DNA from: Symbiodinium natans
Lineage: Eukaryota; Sar; Dinophyceae; Suessiales; Symbiodiniaceae
NCBI GenBank assembly: GCA_905221605.1
Contig: CAJNDS010002192.1
Coordinates: forward strand, 263,501-327,500
DNA: 64,000 nucleotides
Direction of reading: 5' to 3'
Shown here: positions 31,588 to 44,180 of the stretch, one piece after another
Numbering within the stretch: the first letter of the stretch is position 1
Layout: every line of letters begins with the position of its first letter
The notes under the pieces: generated by a model
What the model was told of the DNA's origin: nothing
Seen by the model: the letters and a program-made list of their open reading frames with translations, nothing else
The model's database searches: none
Position numbers and translations under genes: made by a program

Positions 31588-31703
31588 GGGTGATGACCCG
31601 AGAGCCCTATGCAGTTCGGAAAGAGGTGCCTGAGGGCAGCCGCCTGTCCTTCGCGGAGGAGACTGGGCCAGGGGCCCAGATTCCGCACAAAGCTGAGCCC
31701 CTG
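31588..31703 (+). CDS. Candidate exon, chain C4
   Basis: GGGTTTCAG precedes VMTREPYAVRKEVPEGSRLS then FAEETGPGAQIPHKAEPL, in phase with the previous exon. The donor was not settled (GC at 31667-31675 or the non-canonical GA near 31702), so the end is approximate. Confidence 0.55.
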
Positions 31704-32065
31704 ACCCCAAACCCAAGTTATCCCCACGCACTTCTGGTTCCGAAGACGGCATCTAGGCCCGATGCGCATGGTGATTTCAGGTCTTTCGAGCAAGCTTGAT
31801 TGGTTTTCCATTTCGGGCTTTAGGGCTTTCAGCAATTCTCATGCAGATGTGAGCCTCGCTGTTCAAAGCCCCAAAGCTCATACTTCCGTTTTTTAAAACC
31901 TCGGTGGCTCAGGCACAACAATTCAGTGGATCGTAGACCCCGATCTCCCTCGCAACAGCCATGCTATTATGAAGCCCTTAGTGCCATACCGGCCATAGCG
32001 ACCTTGTAATGCGTGGTAAATTTCATCGAGCCCCTCAAAGTTTCCTGAGGGGAAACGGCCCCCAG

Positions 32066-32143
32066 GACCCTCTTGAAGGACAGTGATGCCGATTCCAAGT
32101 ACAAGGCCTTGGCCGGATTCTGTGCTTGTCAGAGGGTCTGGAG
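32066..32143 (+). CDS. Candidate exon
   Basis: GGCCCCCAG precedes TLLKDSDADSKYKALAGFCA then CQRVW plus AG, donor GTGTAG. Strongly protein-like. Confidence 0.6.
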
Positions 32144-32194
32144 GTGTAGCATAGGAGTTTGGACACTCCGGCCCACAGGCCGCTTAAGCCGCTT

Positions 32195-32217
32195 AAAGAG
32201 AGTAAGAGAGAGTAAGA

Positions 32218-32250
<33 letters not shown>

Positions 32251-32253
32251 CCA
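32195..32253 (+). repeat. GA-rich microsatellite
   Basis: AGAGAGTAAG repeats pass into (AG)n. Confidence 0.9.
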
Positions 32254-32522
32254 GAGAGACGTGGCCTGTGGCAGCATTCTACAATCTTGTAGAAATCGGC
32301 AGGGCTTGTCAATTTTTCTCTGTTTTGGCACTTGTTCGCCCCTAAAACTGCCTCTCATTGACCTACTTTTCACCAAGATCTTGTTCTTAATCAACAGGAC
32401 ATGCAAACGCACCTCCTGAAACCATAATCAGGCCATTTCTTGTGTTGCAAAATCAGAGTTTTTCTCTTATCTAAGGCACTTAAGCCCTCCCAAAGCCCCA
32501 AAACCCTTCAACCCGAAGGCAG

Positions 32523-32575
32523 ACCCAAAGCCCACGCCACTGCGCTGGCAGGCGATGCTCCTGGCCAGCGAGCAG
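32523..32575 (+). CDS. Candidate exon with GC donor
   Basis: GAAGGCAG precedes, in phase with 32066, PKAHATALAGDAPGQRA; donor GCACCT. With an acceptor 5 bp upstream another frame reads ADPKPTPLRWQAMLLASEQ, which is equally natural, so the frame is open. Confidence 0.45.
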
Positions 32576-32616
32576 GCACCTGAAGCCCTGCAAACCCCCT
32601 AAAACGGGGCGTTTAT

Positions 32617-32642
32617 TCGGGTTTAGGGTTTAGGGTTTAGGA
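32617..32642 (+). repeat. Short TTTAGGG run
   Basis: Three heptamers lie just after the 32523 exon. Confidence 0.8.
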
Positions 32643-33364
32643 TCCTCCCAGGACTGCTTTGAGGGTGTTCGATGTGGCGTTCAGGTCTTTCGAGGCTGTC
32701 GGCTTGAAGCTTGAGCGAGGGCTCACTGCTACCCCAAAGCTTGAGAGGGTTTTACGAAGTGTTTCTTGCGTGCCTGTTCTATCTTCCGCAAATTGTAGCT
32801 GCTTCTTTTTTCTGACATTGAGGCATTTGTTGAGATGTTGCAAGCTCGTTCTCCTCTCAGTGAAGGCCAGAAGCCTGTCGCCTCTCAAGCCCTAGAAAGC
32901 CCTAACAGGCGCAGAAGAGGGAGCAGGCAGCCCTGGAGTTCAGGAGCGCCGGGCTTTAGGGGCTTCCGGGCCTTCCGGGTTCTTCGGGTTGCAAGCCTGG
33001 GGATTCTGTTCGGTCCCGTTCCGTTCTGTTCTGTGCGGACATCCGAGTCTCGTGTGAGACGCGCCCAAAAACTCGCGCGCGTCTGAATTCAACCTGCGTA
33101 GCCTCGGGCAAGCAGTAATCCGGTGCGCAGTATGCACTGAGGCTAAGGGATCCGCTAAAGCGGGTCCACCCACAGAGTCTGTTCCTCACTCGACCAGCAT
33201 AATGCGGAAGAATCGTTTGCGTGCTTTCTCACAACTTCCAGCGCTTGCTGGCCTCAGACTCGAGGCCGGGTCCAAAACGAAACAAACACATTGTTGGCCG
33301 AACCGAAACCTTTTTCGTCCACCGGGTGGGCGTGACTTTCCAGTCGACACCTCCACGCTGCCAG

Positions 33365-33395
33365 ATGTTTTTGAAGATGGTAGCGGAGCCCTCCC
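33365..33395 (+). CDS. Candidate exon
   Basis: GCTGCCAG precedes MFLKMVAEPS, with a GCATGA-type donor. The antisense strand is also open. Weak. Confidence 0.3.
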
Positions 33396-33860
33396 GCATG
33401 ATGCCAGCAGCCCTAAACCTTGACTCCCAACACCTTGGGGGGACCGTCAAGAGCTGCCGTGACGGAGGAGGAGGATGGACGACGAAGCAGATGAGCGCCG
33501 CAGACCCAGGGCCTAAGGACCAGGCTTCGTTTGAGTCTTTGCTTCGAGCCCTCCCAAATCGCATGAGCTCTATACCCCTGCAGCTTGCGTTTTTGGGCTT
33601 CAGCCATGAATCCTACAGCAACTTTGAGAGTGTTCCGGGCTTGCAGAGCCTGAGGCTTGGCAGGAGTGAGGATTTGCGGTGGCTTCTGTGGTAGAGCTTA
33701 GAGTTCTGGTCTGCTCTACAGAAAAGTGTGTTGCAGAGTGCTTGCCGCCCTATATCGCAGTATATGGGCCTTTGAGACTTCAGAGCGCAGGGTTTAAGGC
33801 CTGCCCGATGTGCGGGTTGCCATCCGATTTTCCAAGCACTAAGCCGCTAAACCCATGACA

Positions 33861-33982
33861 GAGGGTTCAGGGTTGAGGGCTTAGGGCTTTAGCGTTTAGG
33901 GTTTGAGGGTTTTTAGGGTTTGAGGGTTTTAGGGTTTTAAGGGTTCTAGGGTTTGAGGGTTCAGGATTTGAGGGTTCAAGGC
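33861..33982 (+). repeat. Degenerate TTTAGGG array
   Basis: About 14 diverged units (GGGTTCAGG, GGGTTGAGG, GGGTTTTAGG, GGGTTTGAGG) precede the 34063 exon. Confidence 0.8.
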
Positions 33983-34062
33983 TGTAGGGACCAAGGCCCG
34001 CCTTCGGTTGGCCGGATGGCCGTCGGCCCAGAAGTCCTCTGTGCCAGTCCTCAGGGTTGCAG

Positions 34063-34108
34063 AGCTGACGTGGGCATTTTCCAAAAAGAGGGGGTCCTCC
34101 ATGGGATA
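34063..34108 (+). CDS. Candidate exon
   Basis: GGTTGCAG precedes ADVGIFQKEGVLHGI after one base, donor GTGGAT, phase 0 out, matching 34542. Confidence 0.5.
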
Positions 34109-34462
34109 GTGGATGCTAGGTTACTGGATGTTCATGGGTTTAAGGTTCATGGGTGTGAATGGGGTAGGATTGTTGGGTGTTCTTGGCTTAGCTGTTCAAT
34201 GGCGTACTGTCTCGGGGCACCATTTTCAAACACATGAGGTTTTGTCATGTAGTCATCTGTTTTCTTTGAAACAGCCACTCGGATTTGCTAAATCCGTGTT
34301 GGATTGAGTAGCCTTTCTATACAGCTGACATCCAGTGATGTGAGTGGGCCATGTGTGCCTAAAATCACGTGTGAAACACGTGTGTGCCACACATGCTGCC
34401 TTGTATCCACACGTATGGTACCCTTCGTCATCATCAGTTCCCCAAGACTACGACTAGGCCCC

Positions 34463-34522
34463 CCTAAACCCTAAACCCTAAACCCTAAACCCTAAACCCC
34501 AAACCCCAAACCCTCAACCCTG
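34463..34522 (-). repeat. CCCTAAA array at an intron 3' end
   Basis: Eight heptamers end about 20 bp before the acceptor ACCATGCAG at 34541. Confidence 0.9.
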
Positions 34523-34541
34523 TATTGGTCTTACCATGCAG

Positions 34542-34649
34542 GTCAGTGCGCCGCCGGAGCCCCCCCGCAAGGAGGTCAAGGAGGACCCTCCCCCGGCCAA
34601 GCCGCACGCCGCGATGGCCCCGCTGCCCCCGATGGCCCGGGCTCCTGGC
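34542..34649 (+). CDS. Candidate exon, Pro-rich segment (chain C5)
   Basis: ACCATGCAG precedes VSAPPEPPRKEVKEDPPPAK then PHAAMAPLPPMARAPG, with a GC donor at 34650 giving phase 0. It is the first of three Pro-rich exons. Poly-Pro stretches like PLPPM bind SH3, WW or profilin-type partners in general; no specific partner is implied. Confidence 0.6.
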
Positions 34650-34788
34650 GCTTTTGCGTGGGAAGTTTTTTTGGGGGGGTTTTGGGAGAGTCTTCTTTCC
34701 AAGGTCTGGAAGTGTGCACACGCCGACATTGAAAAACTTTGCCGGCGATGTGGCCCAATAGATCCTACACGACCCTGGGCCCGCTGAG

Positions 34789-34849
34789 GAGAAGCCCATC
34801 CTTACTCCGCCGCGGGGCTTTGATGGGATCTTGGCCGATGTCTCAGTGG
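34789..34849 (+). CDS. Candidate exon, chain C5
   Basis: CCGCTGAG precedes EKPILTPPRGFDGILADVSV plus one base, donor GTGCAAGT (or the GC form two bases on). Phase 0 in agrees with 34542; the spare G plus AG of 35217 gives Glu. Confidence 0.6.
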
Positions 34850-35216
34850 GTGCAAGTAACATTGCCTGTGGGAAATAGGCCATACACGCTCAGGGTGGTT
34901 TGGTGGGTTTTTAGGAGGAGGAATTCGAGGCGTTCAGGGTTTAAGATGTTACTTACGTGCTCTCGATCCAGTCCTGAATTTGCTAAGCCCCAAGCCCTCA
35001 ACCCGCAACTTCCCAAAGCCCGAACACCGAACTCCTCAACAAGCTGCGCCTTGAGACCAGAATCTGAAAGAGGCACAAGCTCAGACCCAAGTTGCCGGTT
35101 AGAAATCTGCAACGGAAGGCTCAACCCGAACCCAGAAGTCTATGCTCGTAGCCGTAGCACGAGAAGCCCCAAAACCAAAGTCCCAACCCGACTTGCTCGA
35201 AGCCCTCTTCTTCCAG

Positions 35217-35287
35217 AGCAGGATGTCGGGCCGATGCCAGGGTTACCCCCGCTACCCCCGCTGCCCGGGCCCTCAGCCATCTCCACG
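35217..35287 (+). CDS. Candidate exon, poly-Pro (chain C5)
   Basis: TCTTCCAG precedes QDVGPMPGLPPLPPLPGPSA then IST, phase 0 out. Its donor is the first base pair of a TTTAGGG run (ACG|GTTTAGGG), so a telomere heptamer serves as the 5' splice site. The PPLPPLPG pattern resembles formin FH1-type sequence. Confidence 0.65.
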
Positions 35288-35316
35288 GTTTAGGGTTTAG
35301 GGTTTAGGGTTTAGGC
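35288..35316 (+). repeat. TTTAGGG run forming a splice donor
   Basis: Four heptamers begin exactly at the exon end. The same intron has CCCTAAA-orientation copies at about 35778-35815 near its 3' side. Confidence 0.8.
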
Positions 35317-36009
35317 CCTCTTCGTGTCTGTGAAGCGTGTAGGTTTATCAGGGGGTTCGGGGTTTGGGGCTAGGATGCGTCGACCATGGATGCGATGGTT
35401 GCACGCACACAGTTCACGATTTTCCGGGATATTCTTAAGCCACATTGACATGTTACTTCTTAGACCTTTCCTGTATCATATACTCATCTGTTTCTTGCAT
35501 GGAATCGTGGCCATCCACAAAGCTGCCAAATTTGGCACGGGAGTCCGCTACACAATCTTCTCGAAGCTCGCCATCAAGCAGCAAGCTGCAGAACTGCATC
35601 ATGGCAAATGTGTGTGGTGTTGCGTATCAGCATTTCGGGGATTGTTGAGGATCTAGATGTGCAGAGGTCCCCCGCCCCCCCCGCCCCCCCCACACACACA
35701 CACACACCCGCGATGGTGGTCGAGCCAGGCATTGTCGTTGTGCAGTGTTTGTTGGAGTGTGCTTTCTACTTCAAACAACCCTAAATGCCCGAAACAGCTC
35801 AAAACCCTAAATCATGAGCCGTCACCGAAGTGGAGACTCAAGTGCTTAAGCGTGCACATCCCTGAAAGATGAGAGCCTGACGCCCGAAACTCTTGTTTTT
35901 GAGGCTCAAACCAGCCCAAACTCCTACCAAACCCATCTACTCCTACAATACCAAGTACCTTACTCAAACTACTACTGTACTAGAAGTTTCTTTTGACTCC
36001 TTCTCCAAG

Positions 36010-36070
36010 CATGGGCCGAGGCTCCCACCAGAGCTGCCGGGCCCCGGTGGCAGCTTCCTGCTTCCCCCCG
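36010..36070 (+). CDS. Candidate exon, Pro-rich (chain C5)
   Basis: TTCTCCAAG precedes HGPRLPPELPGPGGSFLLPP plus one base, donor GTGCGG. Phase 0 in agrees with 35217. The poly-G tract at 36165-36187 lies in the following intron. Confidence 0.5.
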
Positions 36071-37001
36071 GTGCGGAGCTGGACGGCAGCTCGGACCGAC
36101 TCGGATCCTGAGAACACACCGAAGCTCCTCCCCCAAAGCCCAAAGCGCGTGTCCACTGTAACGGGGGCGGGGGGGGGGGGGGGGGGGTTGCGAAGGGTTT
36201 TGGGTTGTGGTTTTGGGTATAGGTTGGCGAGTTCCGGGCTGAGGGTTAGGTCTTGGGGTTTCAGGTTGTTTGTCAACTACTATGGTGTTTGTTTGGGGCA
36301 GGGAGGGGGGGGGGGGCTTTCCCCATGTTTGGCCGCCAGTATGCACTCTACTTGTACCCTTGTACGCCCCGAACTGAAGCCCTTGACCGCGAACGTCACA
36401 CACCAAACCTACCGCAAAGAATCTTGGACATCTCCGCCCGAAATCCGAAAATTCCTAAACCCCAAGCCGAGGAAAGAGCTTTCTTATCCCGCCGAAGGCC
36501 GGCCCTGAGAATCCCAGAGTCTTGCAATCCCAACCGGCAACCCCTTGAGAGCCCTGAGCCCAGAAAGCGAAAGCCGGGTGAACTTTTTTCTCAGCCCCGG
36601 AGGCAGAGAAAACCCATAGACTCAGACATCCCCCTTCAGGCGTCAACAAAGAGCCTCACACCTCGCCTTACCTCCGAACCCTGAAAACCTCAGTTCTCAA
36701 CCCTCAACCCCAGAAGCCTAAGGCGCACAGGCCCAAAGGCCCAAGCCCACCAAAGGCCAGCAAAGCAAGACTCTTATGCAAGTTAAGCTGCGGCCTTGTG
36801 ACGCAGCTGTGCACTTAAAGAGGAATGGGTTGGTTTGAGAAGAGCTCGTAAAGTCTGGAGCCGAAGATGCACTGCACTAAACCTCAATGGCTTCGAAACC
36901 GAGCTAAGCCCGAAAGTGCCTTTCTGTGAAAGCCTCTGAAGAAGAGCCCCCCCCTCAAGTCCAGAAGGCGGGCTACAGCCTTGGCCTGGGGCCCCCCGCA
37001 G

Positions 37002-37101
37002 GCGGGGCTGAAGGCTTTCAAGGGTCTCACTGGGGGCCACGGGGGGCTGCGGGTTGCCCCAAGGCCGAAGTTCAGCACTCTGCGTTGGGCGCAGATGTCA
37101 G
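37002..37101 (+). CDS. Candidate exon
   Basis: CCCCCCGCAG precedes either AGLKAFKGLTGGHGGLRVAP then RPKFSTLRWAQMS (phase 0) or, in phase with 36010, GAEGFQGSHWGPRGAAGCPK; donor GTTCGA. The first frame resembles the formin FH1-FH2 junction (basic, then LxW), but no FH2 GNYMN core was found anywhere, so no family is assigned. Confidence 0.45.
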
Positions 37102-37235
37102 GTTCGACGCGATGAGTTCAGGGCCAGGGCATGTGGCGCTCTGCACGCTTCGGGGTTTCGAGGTTTCGGAGGATACCGTTTTCGGCGAACAGGCGCGGGA
37201 AAATCCAGTTTTCGTGCATTGTCTGTTCTGGGGGA

Positions 37236-38289
<1,054 letters not shown>

Positions 38290-38489
38290 GTGGACGGGTT
38301 GCACGATACCATCCAACAGTATCAAGCAGCCCAAGCAGCCCGGACCACCCAAGGCGGGGGTGGAAAACATGTGTTCCCTAGATATCAAAACTTTCCGTAA
38401 GACCCGTTGATGTGCGTAAGGGTACGCAATATTGGGGCGAAGAAGCGAAGATGCGAACACGTGATGCGACGACGCGAAGACGCGACCGT

Positions 38490-38870
38490 CGACGGCATCA
38501 ATCGGCGTCAACTGCATCAATCGGCGTCAACTCAGCATCAACGGCATCAACGGCTTCAATGCAATGGCTGCACCGGCGTCGTTGCAACGGCGCCACCCAA
38601 CTCCACAGTGTCAACTGCATCAACGGCGTCACCCGAATCCACGGCGCAAGCGGTGGGTGTGTGGGTGTGTGTGTGTGGGTGGGTGTTGAGTCATATTCAT
38701 ATTCATGGCGGAAACGACTTTAAAGGCAACAACGGCGTTAGCGGAATCCGCGGTGTCAACGGCTTCATGGCGTCAACAGTGTCACCCATCATCGGAACCC
38801 ACGACGTCAATGGCTTCACGGCGTCAGCGGCTTCTCAAGTCCACGTCGTCAACGGCATCAAATTCACATC
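38490..38870 (+). repeat. GGCNTCAAC 9-bp minisatellite, locus 1
   Basis: Degenerate GGC(A/G)TCAAC nonamers are interrupted by a GTGTGGGTGTG run (38653-38684) and continue to about 38870. The same family recurs at 49484-49680. Confidence 0.8.
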
Positions 38871-39003
38871 TGCTTGTGGATGTCGCTAGCGCCCAAGAGT
38901 ACACTGAGTAAACCCTGAATTGCGAATGCTAAGCCCTCTAAGCCCTACATTCCTTCTTTACTGTTGAACCCCTGCCCTTCGAAGTCGTAAGCACTGGAAC
39001 TAG

Positions 39004-39039
39004 GAGCCTGTCATCAACTCCCGAGCCGAACAGCACCAG
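39004..39039 (+). CDS. Candidate exon
   Basis: GGAACTAG precedes EPVINSRAEQHQ, donor GTAAAG; 12 codons, phase 0. Confidence 0.45.
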
Positions 39040-42000
39040 GTAAAGCGGGTTTTAAGTGGCTTGGGTAGAATTAGGCTGCTGGGCTTGTGGCTCGACCGTT
39101 CAGAGTTTAGAAAATGGGGCTTGGGGTTTAGGCATCTCCTGAAGTCTGACATTCAGGACCGACGCTGCTTCACAGCAGCCGGGCTGCGATGGCTTAGGGA
39201 TATAAGAGTTTAGCGATTGGGTGGCGACATAGAGGTTGGTATGGTTTTGGGTCGACGAGTATAGAAAAGGCTGGAGGGCCCTGGAGTGTTGCAGGTCTTT
39301 CAGGAGTCTTTCGGACTACTAGTAGGGTTGAGGAGGCTTAGGATTTAGGGTTGAGGGTTTCCAGTCTGGTAGTGTCACGACCTTGCTCATGCAATGCTTT
39401 CTGTCGAGGTATTTGTAAAGTTCTCGACCAAGTACAATTCCAGGTTTCGGCCTTGTTTTACTAGGCCTCTTTTCCATGACGAGCCCCACGTTTCCATGGT
39501 TTCATGTTACTTGATGTTACAACATCTCAATTATCCTGATCGAGATTTGGCTTTGGTGTGTGTTTGTTTGGTCATCCACCCCACCCATAATATACCATCA
39601 CTGGTTTTCTCCTCAACACCGTGAAAAGACCGATGCATTAAGTCGGTTTATCGTGGCATGCAGAAGCCATTTTTTCTGTAGTTGGTTTACATTTGTCAAC
39701 CATTGACACTCTGTCGCGCGGCACTTCTTTTTCAGATTTAGGCTGAAAACACCGGATAGCTACTATATTTGGAGCAGACTTTTACTTTCAATCAGAGCTG
39801 GCTATGTTCGTTTGAATTGCAATAGCAACCGCTCGCAAAGTTAGAGGCAGTATCGTATTTGCAAAGTGCATAGAACAAACCTTATACGATCATACCCATA
39901 GGATCGTTCCCACAAGTTTGACATGTACACGCTTGAGCTGGGTTGGTTATTGTAATTACAAGACAAGTACGGCTACATAAAGATCGGGAATATGGGAAAC
40001 CCCAAGTTAGACATGCAAATACTTTGGATAATTTGATTCACATACTTTGAGGTCAGCTGTTGCGTAGAATTCATCTTACCTAAATAGCGTTTATCATCGG
40101 GCTAGTTTTATAATATGGTGTGTTCTCAAAACTATGGTCCCTTTTGGGGTACCCTAAATAGAAGGGGCTGCCTGATAATATGGACCCTCTATTCTAGAGA
40201 AATCACCACATAGGGCTAGTTGCATTCTTTGAATTACCGCGAGAATAACATTTCCGTTTCGGGCACCGAAGCTCATTTGGCCCATCGGTCCCCAATCGCA
40301 GGGTTTAGGGTTTAGGGTCTACAGTTTTTTTGAGGAACATAGTTGGCCTCGAATTATGTTTATCGAATGAGTTAGGTTAACTCGTTTTTTTTTTTTTTTT
40401 TTTTTTTTTTTCTCGGAGGGGAGTGAAACATGTAGGCAGGAACAGTGTGCTTCTATCAGTGCTATTCATGCAAACAAGGAGGTATATGTTTAAGTTTGAC
40501 AGCCCTGGGCCTTTTGTTTCATGTTGCTGCAAGTCGCATAATTACCCGCCCCCCTCCCCCTAATGACAGAAGCAAACTAGCACCCGATTCTCATCGTCAA
40601 GTTGAACTCGAGGTTGATGTGCATATTGAGTGTTTTCAGAACGACTGGCCTCGTTTAGCTTAGCAAGGGTAGTCACGTTGGTCGTGCATGCAGACCTTCT
40701 AGAGTATCACTTTTCATGTTGCGATTTCCCCAAGTTCGATCTGCAAATCACTATGCTAGTTCGGTGAACATGATTGGAGGCCAGCTAGCTGAGTTGCTTA
40801 CACGATTATCGGTCGGTTTATTGTAATTGTAATGCAATGCAATACATCATAGTCCGTCGCTTGTAAGAACGTAGTAAGGCTGAAGCGGGATCTTTTTTCG
40901 CGTCAATGCGGCATTTCCTACTCCTCTAACTCTCAATATCTACGCATTTCCAGATTTCGGTTTACTCAGAATTTCGAATCTGAGAGTTCCAAAAGTTTTC
41001 CAGGCCCTGTATCTTCAAGACATGAACTTCCAAGTGTTCAAGTGCCAGGTTCATCCCAAGCTCAAAAGTCCACATCTACAAAGTTGCGAGGTCTTATGTA
41101 GCAAGAGGACCTAGTCGCAGAGACACGGGGCCTAGCAACTTGGATATTTGGAATATGGAACTTGGAACTTGAAAATTTGAAATTTCAGGTTCTGCAGACA
41201 TCCGGAAAATTTGAATGTTGAAAATTGATTTTTGGGAAGTCGGAGGATTTCGATAATACGAACAAAAACTGAGGTCTTGGGGGTGGGGGGAAACTATAAA
41301 TCTATCGTACTGATGTTGATGTACATGGACGGACTGGACTGCACATGCACGCACCCTGTGACGGTAGATCATTGGGGGGGGGGGGAGAGGTGTTTTGTCC
41401 AGAGGTATATGTATATGTGTATGTATATGTGTATGAAATGCGTCACACGCCCGAAACCCAAGACCCGAATTTGTGGTTTTCGTGTTCGTGGCTACAGGCC
41501 CATTTGCCACACCTGGCAGTTCCACCAGCGTTCCGACGGGTGGGGGGACCAAGAATCCCGGATCGCTTGAAGCTTGCGACCTTTTTGGAAAGGGCTTAGG
41601 GTCAAAGTTCAAGAGTGGTTTCCTTCAACCTTCGAGCATTTTGAGATCCTGAACTTCACAACCGGGGAAGCCTTGAGACCTGAAGCCCCCTGCGGGATCC
41701 ATTCTCAACCCTCAACCCGTAGATACGCCGAAGCCAGCTCGTTGTGTTGCCGGGGTTGAGGGTCAGAACCCTGTGTGGGTGCAGGGTTTGTGCATTGCTC
41801 CGGGTTTCATGACTACTTCTCTCAGCTTGTAGTTTACTTGCGCGGCGGAGGATCCCCTTGCTTCTCTTGCGTGCGCAAACGCAGAATCCCCTAAGAATCC
41901 AATGCCCCAACCTGAGGCAGTCGTCCTCCATGGCACCTACACCCTAATCATCCTCAAAACCTAGGCCCAGAAGGTCATCTCAACATGTCGCTTATTTCAG

Positions 42001-42871
42001 GAAAAGGCATTGATCACGACCATCATTTTTTTCCGAAATTTGTTTTCAAGAACAAGCTTGTGATTCCAGCACTTGATCCTGCAGCTGCCCGTGCTATTTT
42101 TTGCGAGTGTGTGTGGTGTGTGTGTGTGTACAACTAGAAACGTACCTTCGGTCCATGGAGTAAGGCCAGCACTGGGCACAGGCCTCGTGATGGTACCTGT
42201 GCCAGCGAATCTATCCATCACAAGTGGAAGCGGAGACTGATCACCTCCATGTACCTGCTCTACCGTTTTGTGACATACGTAGTCTATCCTGCAGGCTGTA
42301 CATGGTTCCTATCCTATGATGCCTTCGCTGCACAATCTCGACGCACCCCATTACAGTCACATTCGAATATACTGCAGACTTGGTTCGCATTTTATGCGAG
42401 TTGGAACGCAAGCAGACGGTGGAAATTGAATCAGCACAATGTGCATGGCAAGTGAGAGCAAGATGCTACCGGTTCTCGATAAGGTGGTCAGCTGTGATAT
42501 TTCCTGTGGCTGGAGAGCCCAACGGAGTGTTCTCTTACCTCGGAAGGCTTCTGCTCTCCTAGACAAAAGTAACCACAGCTTAGGTTTCACGGCAGCTTCT
42601 GACCAAAGCTACTGCCCTAAAGCCGCGAGACTGCGGCTGTTTGCGCAGCTTTTGTGCGCCCCTTCTCTGTGTCTCTGTGTGTGTGTGTGTCCCGCTCGAT
42701 TTCTTGCCAGATTTTTTCGGTTGTGTTTTAAATTCCAGACCCAAAAGCCCTGAAGCCTCAAGGCTGTAAAGCCAACCTTCATACAAAAGAGCCGGAGTCA
42801 AGTAGACCCCCACCCGAAAACCCAAACCCATCCAAACCCTCAACCGCCTTCAACTCTAATCTAAGCTCCAG
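39040..42871. other. AT-richer spacer, no supported exon
   Basis: Base composition changes here (39.4-42.5 kb is visibly more AT-rich and nearly free of telomere-like units except GGGTTTAGGGTTTAGGG at about 40300). It holds a 27-nt T run (40385-40411), a GTATATGTATATGTGTATG run (about 41404-41435) and a G run near 41374-41385. It may be an insertion; no element ends were identified. Confidence 0.4.
40385..40411 (-). repeat. Poly(T) tract of 27
   Basis: An uninterrupted T run that could be the poly(A) tail of a minus-strand retroposed RNA; no coding remnant was recognised beside it. Confidence 0.85.
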
Positions 42872-42969
42872 GACCAGGCGGCAGCTTCATGGGCATCGGC
42901 ATGGGAACTGCGCAGGGGAGTTTCTACGGCGCCCGGGGGCCCGAATCCGGATTCAGGGTCCACGACCTT
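42872..42969 (+). CDS. Candidate exon, Gly-rich
   Basis: GCTCCAG precedes PGGSFMGIGMGTAQGSFYGA then RGPESGFRVHDL, donor GTAAGC (consensus). 98 nt with both borders strong; phase 0 out. Confidence 0.65.
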
Positions 42970-43537
42970 GTAAGCCGTACGTCCTTACAAACCAGAAAAT
43001 TTTCATACCAGCTACCCAGGCAGAGAGGTGCCTGAGTCTGGCAAACTTGACCGTCTGAGCCCCACCCAGGGCCGCGGGCGCTTACTTCAAAGACCCCGGG
43101 GCCCTCTAAAAGACCATCAGAGAGTTTTGGGCTTCCTTTTGAAATTTGAGGTTTGTTGAAGATGTAAGAAACGCCCAGGGCCGCTCGTAGAGCTCTTAAG
43201 CCCTGGACCCAGGCCGGCCTTCCGCCCAACGGAGGCAGTTTCTTGTGTCTCGGCATTGGGTTTCGGGCTTCAAGTGGGTAGGGGTTCAGGGGTTTGGAGG
43301 GGTGAAGGTTCAGTTTAGGGTTTCGGGCGTCGCATTAAAGACGTGATATTCTGTCATTTTCGGGTGTATCCTTTGGTTTTGCGGCCGGTTTTGCGGGGGG
43401 CTTTGGGCATGGGCTTCAAATTTTTGGGGTCCCGGTGTAGAGTCTAGGGATAATTTAGGTCCTTGGGTTTGAGGCTTAGGGTTTTCGTCCTTGGGTGTTT
43501 GGCTTCTTGCCCAAGGAGCTACACCGAGGTGTTGCAG

Positions 43538-43696
43538 ATGAAACTGTGGAATAAAGCCACAAATATCCCAGCCATAACCTTACTCTTTGACATGTCCTTC
43601 CTGGTTCGTTCTGTTCTTTCGCTAGTTTACTTCGTGCTTCCGCCCACATTCCAGTTCAGAAGTACATTTCAAGTGGCACTGTTCGCGCTTGTATTG
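43538..43696 (+). CDS. Candidate exon, hydrophobic
   Basis: GTTGCAG precedes MKLWNKATNIPAITLLFDMS then FLVRSVLSLVYFVLPPTFQF and more, with a consensus GTAAGT donor at 43697. It would encode a membrane-type segment. It is more AT-rich than the other exons, so chance is possible. Confidence 0.3.
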
Positions 43697-44180
43697 TAAG
43701 TGTGCGATTTCTCGAGATCGCACGTTTGGACCTCTCATCTCTTGAAGCCCCCTGCTCTCAACTCCCCGGTCCCTCCACCCTCATCACAACTCCCAAATCC
43801 AAAGCGGAGAGCGTCCAAGGGGGGTCGGTGGCAGCTTCCTAATGACTGGGGTATGGGCCCTGGCTTTTGGCAATGCCGGGAGGGGTGGGGTGGGTAGGTT
43901 GACCGTTTAGGGTTCAGGGTGACTTGGGTCACTCGGGTTATTCAGGCCAATATTGAGTGAAACCCAGAGGCCTGGTCTTCATGACGGAAGGGAAAAACCC
44001 TAAGGCCTATAAGCCCTGCTATCTTGCCTTTTTGGGGTTCGCGAGTTTGAGGCCCGAGGTTTAGGGTGTCAGCGGTTGAAGTTTGAGGCCAGTTTCGGGA
44101 CACAGCTTTGCCAGCGGTTTTACGTTGAGGAGTTGCAGGGTTTGGGGAGCCCTGAAGGTCCTATACCCCTCCCCACACAG

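Noticed and set aside
34542-37101. Formin (FH1-FH2) identity for the Pro-rich exons
   Set aside because: Poly-Pro exons and one LxW-like exon fit loosely, but no FH2 core (GNYMN-type) was seen and the LxW frame is out of phase with the preceding donor.
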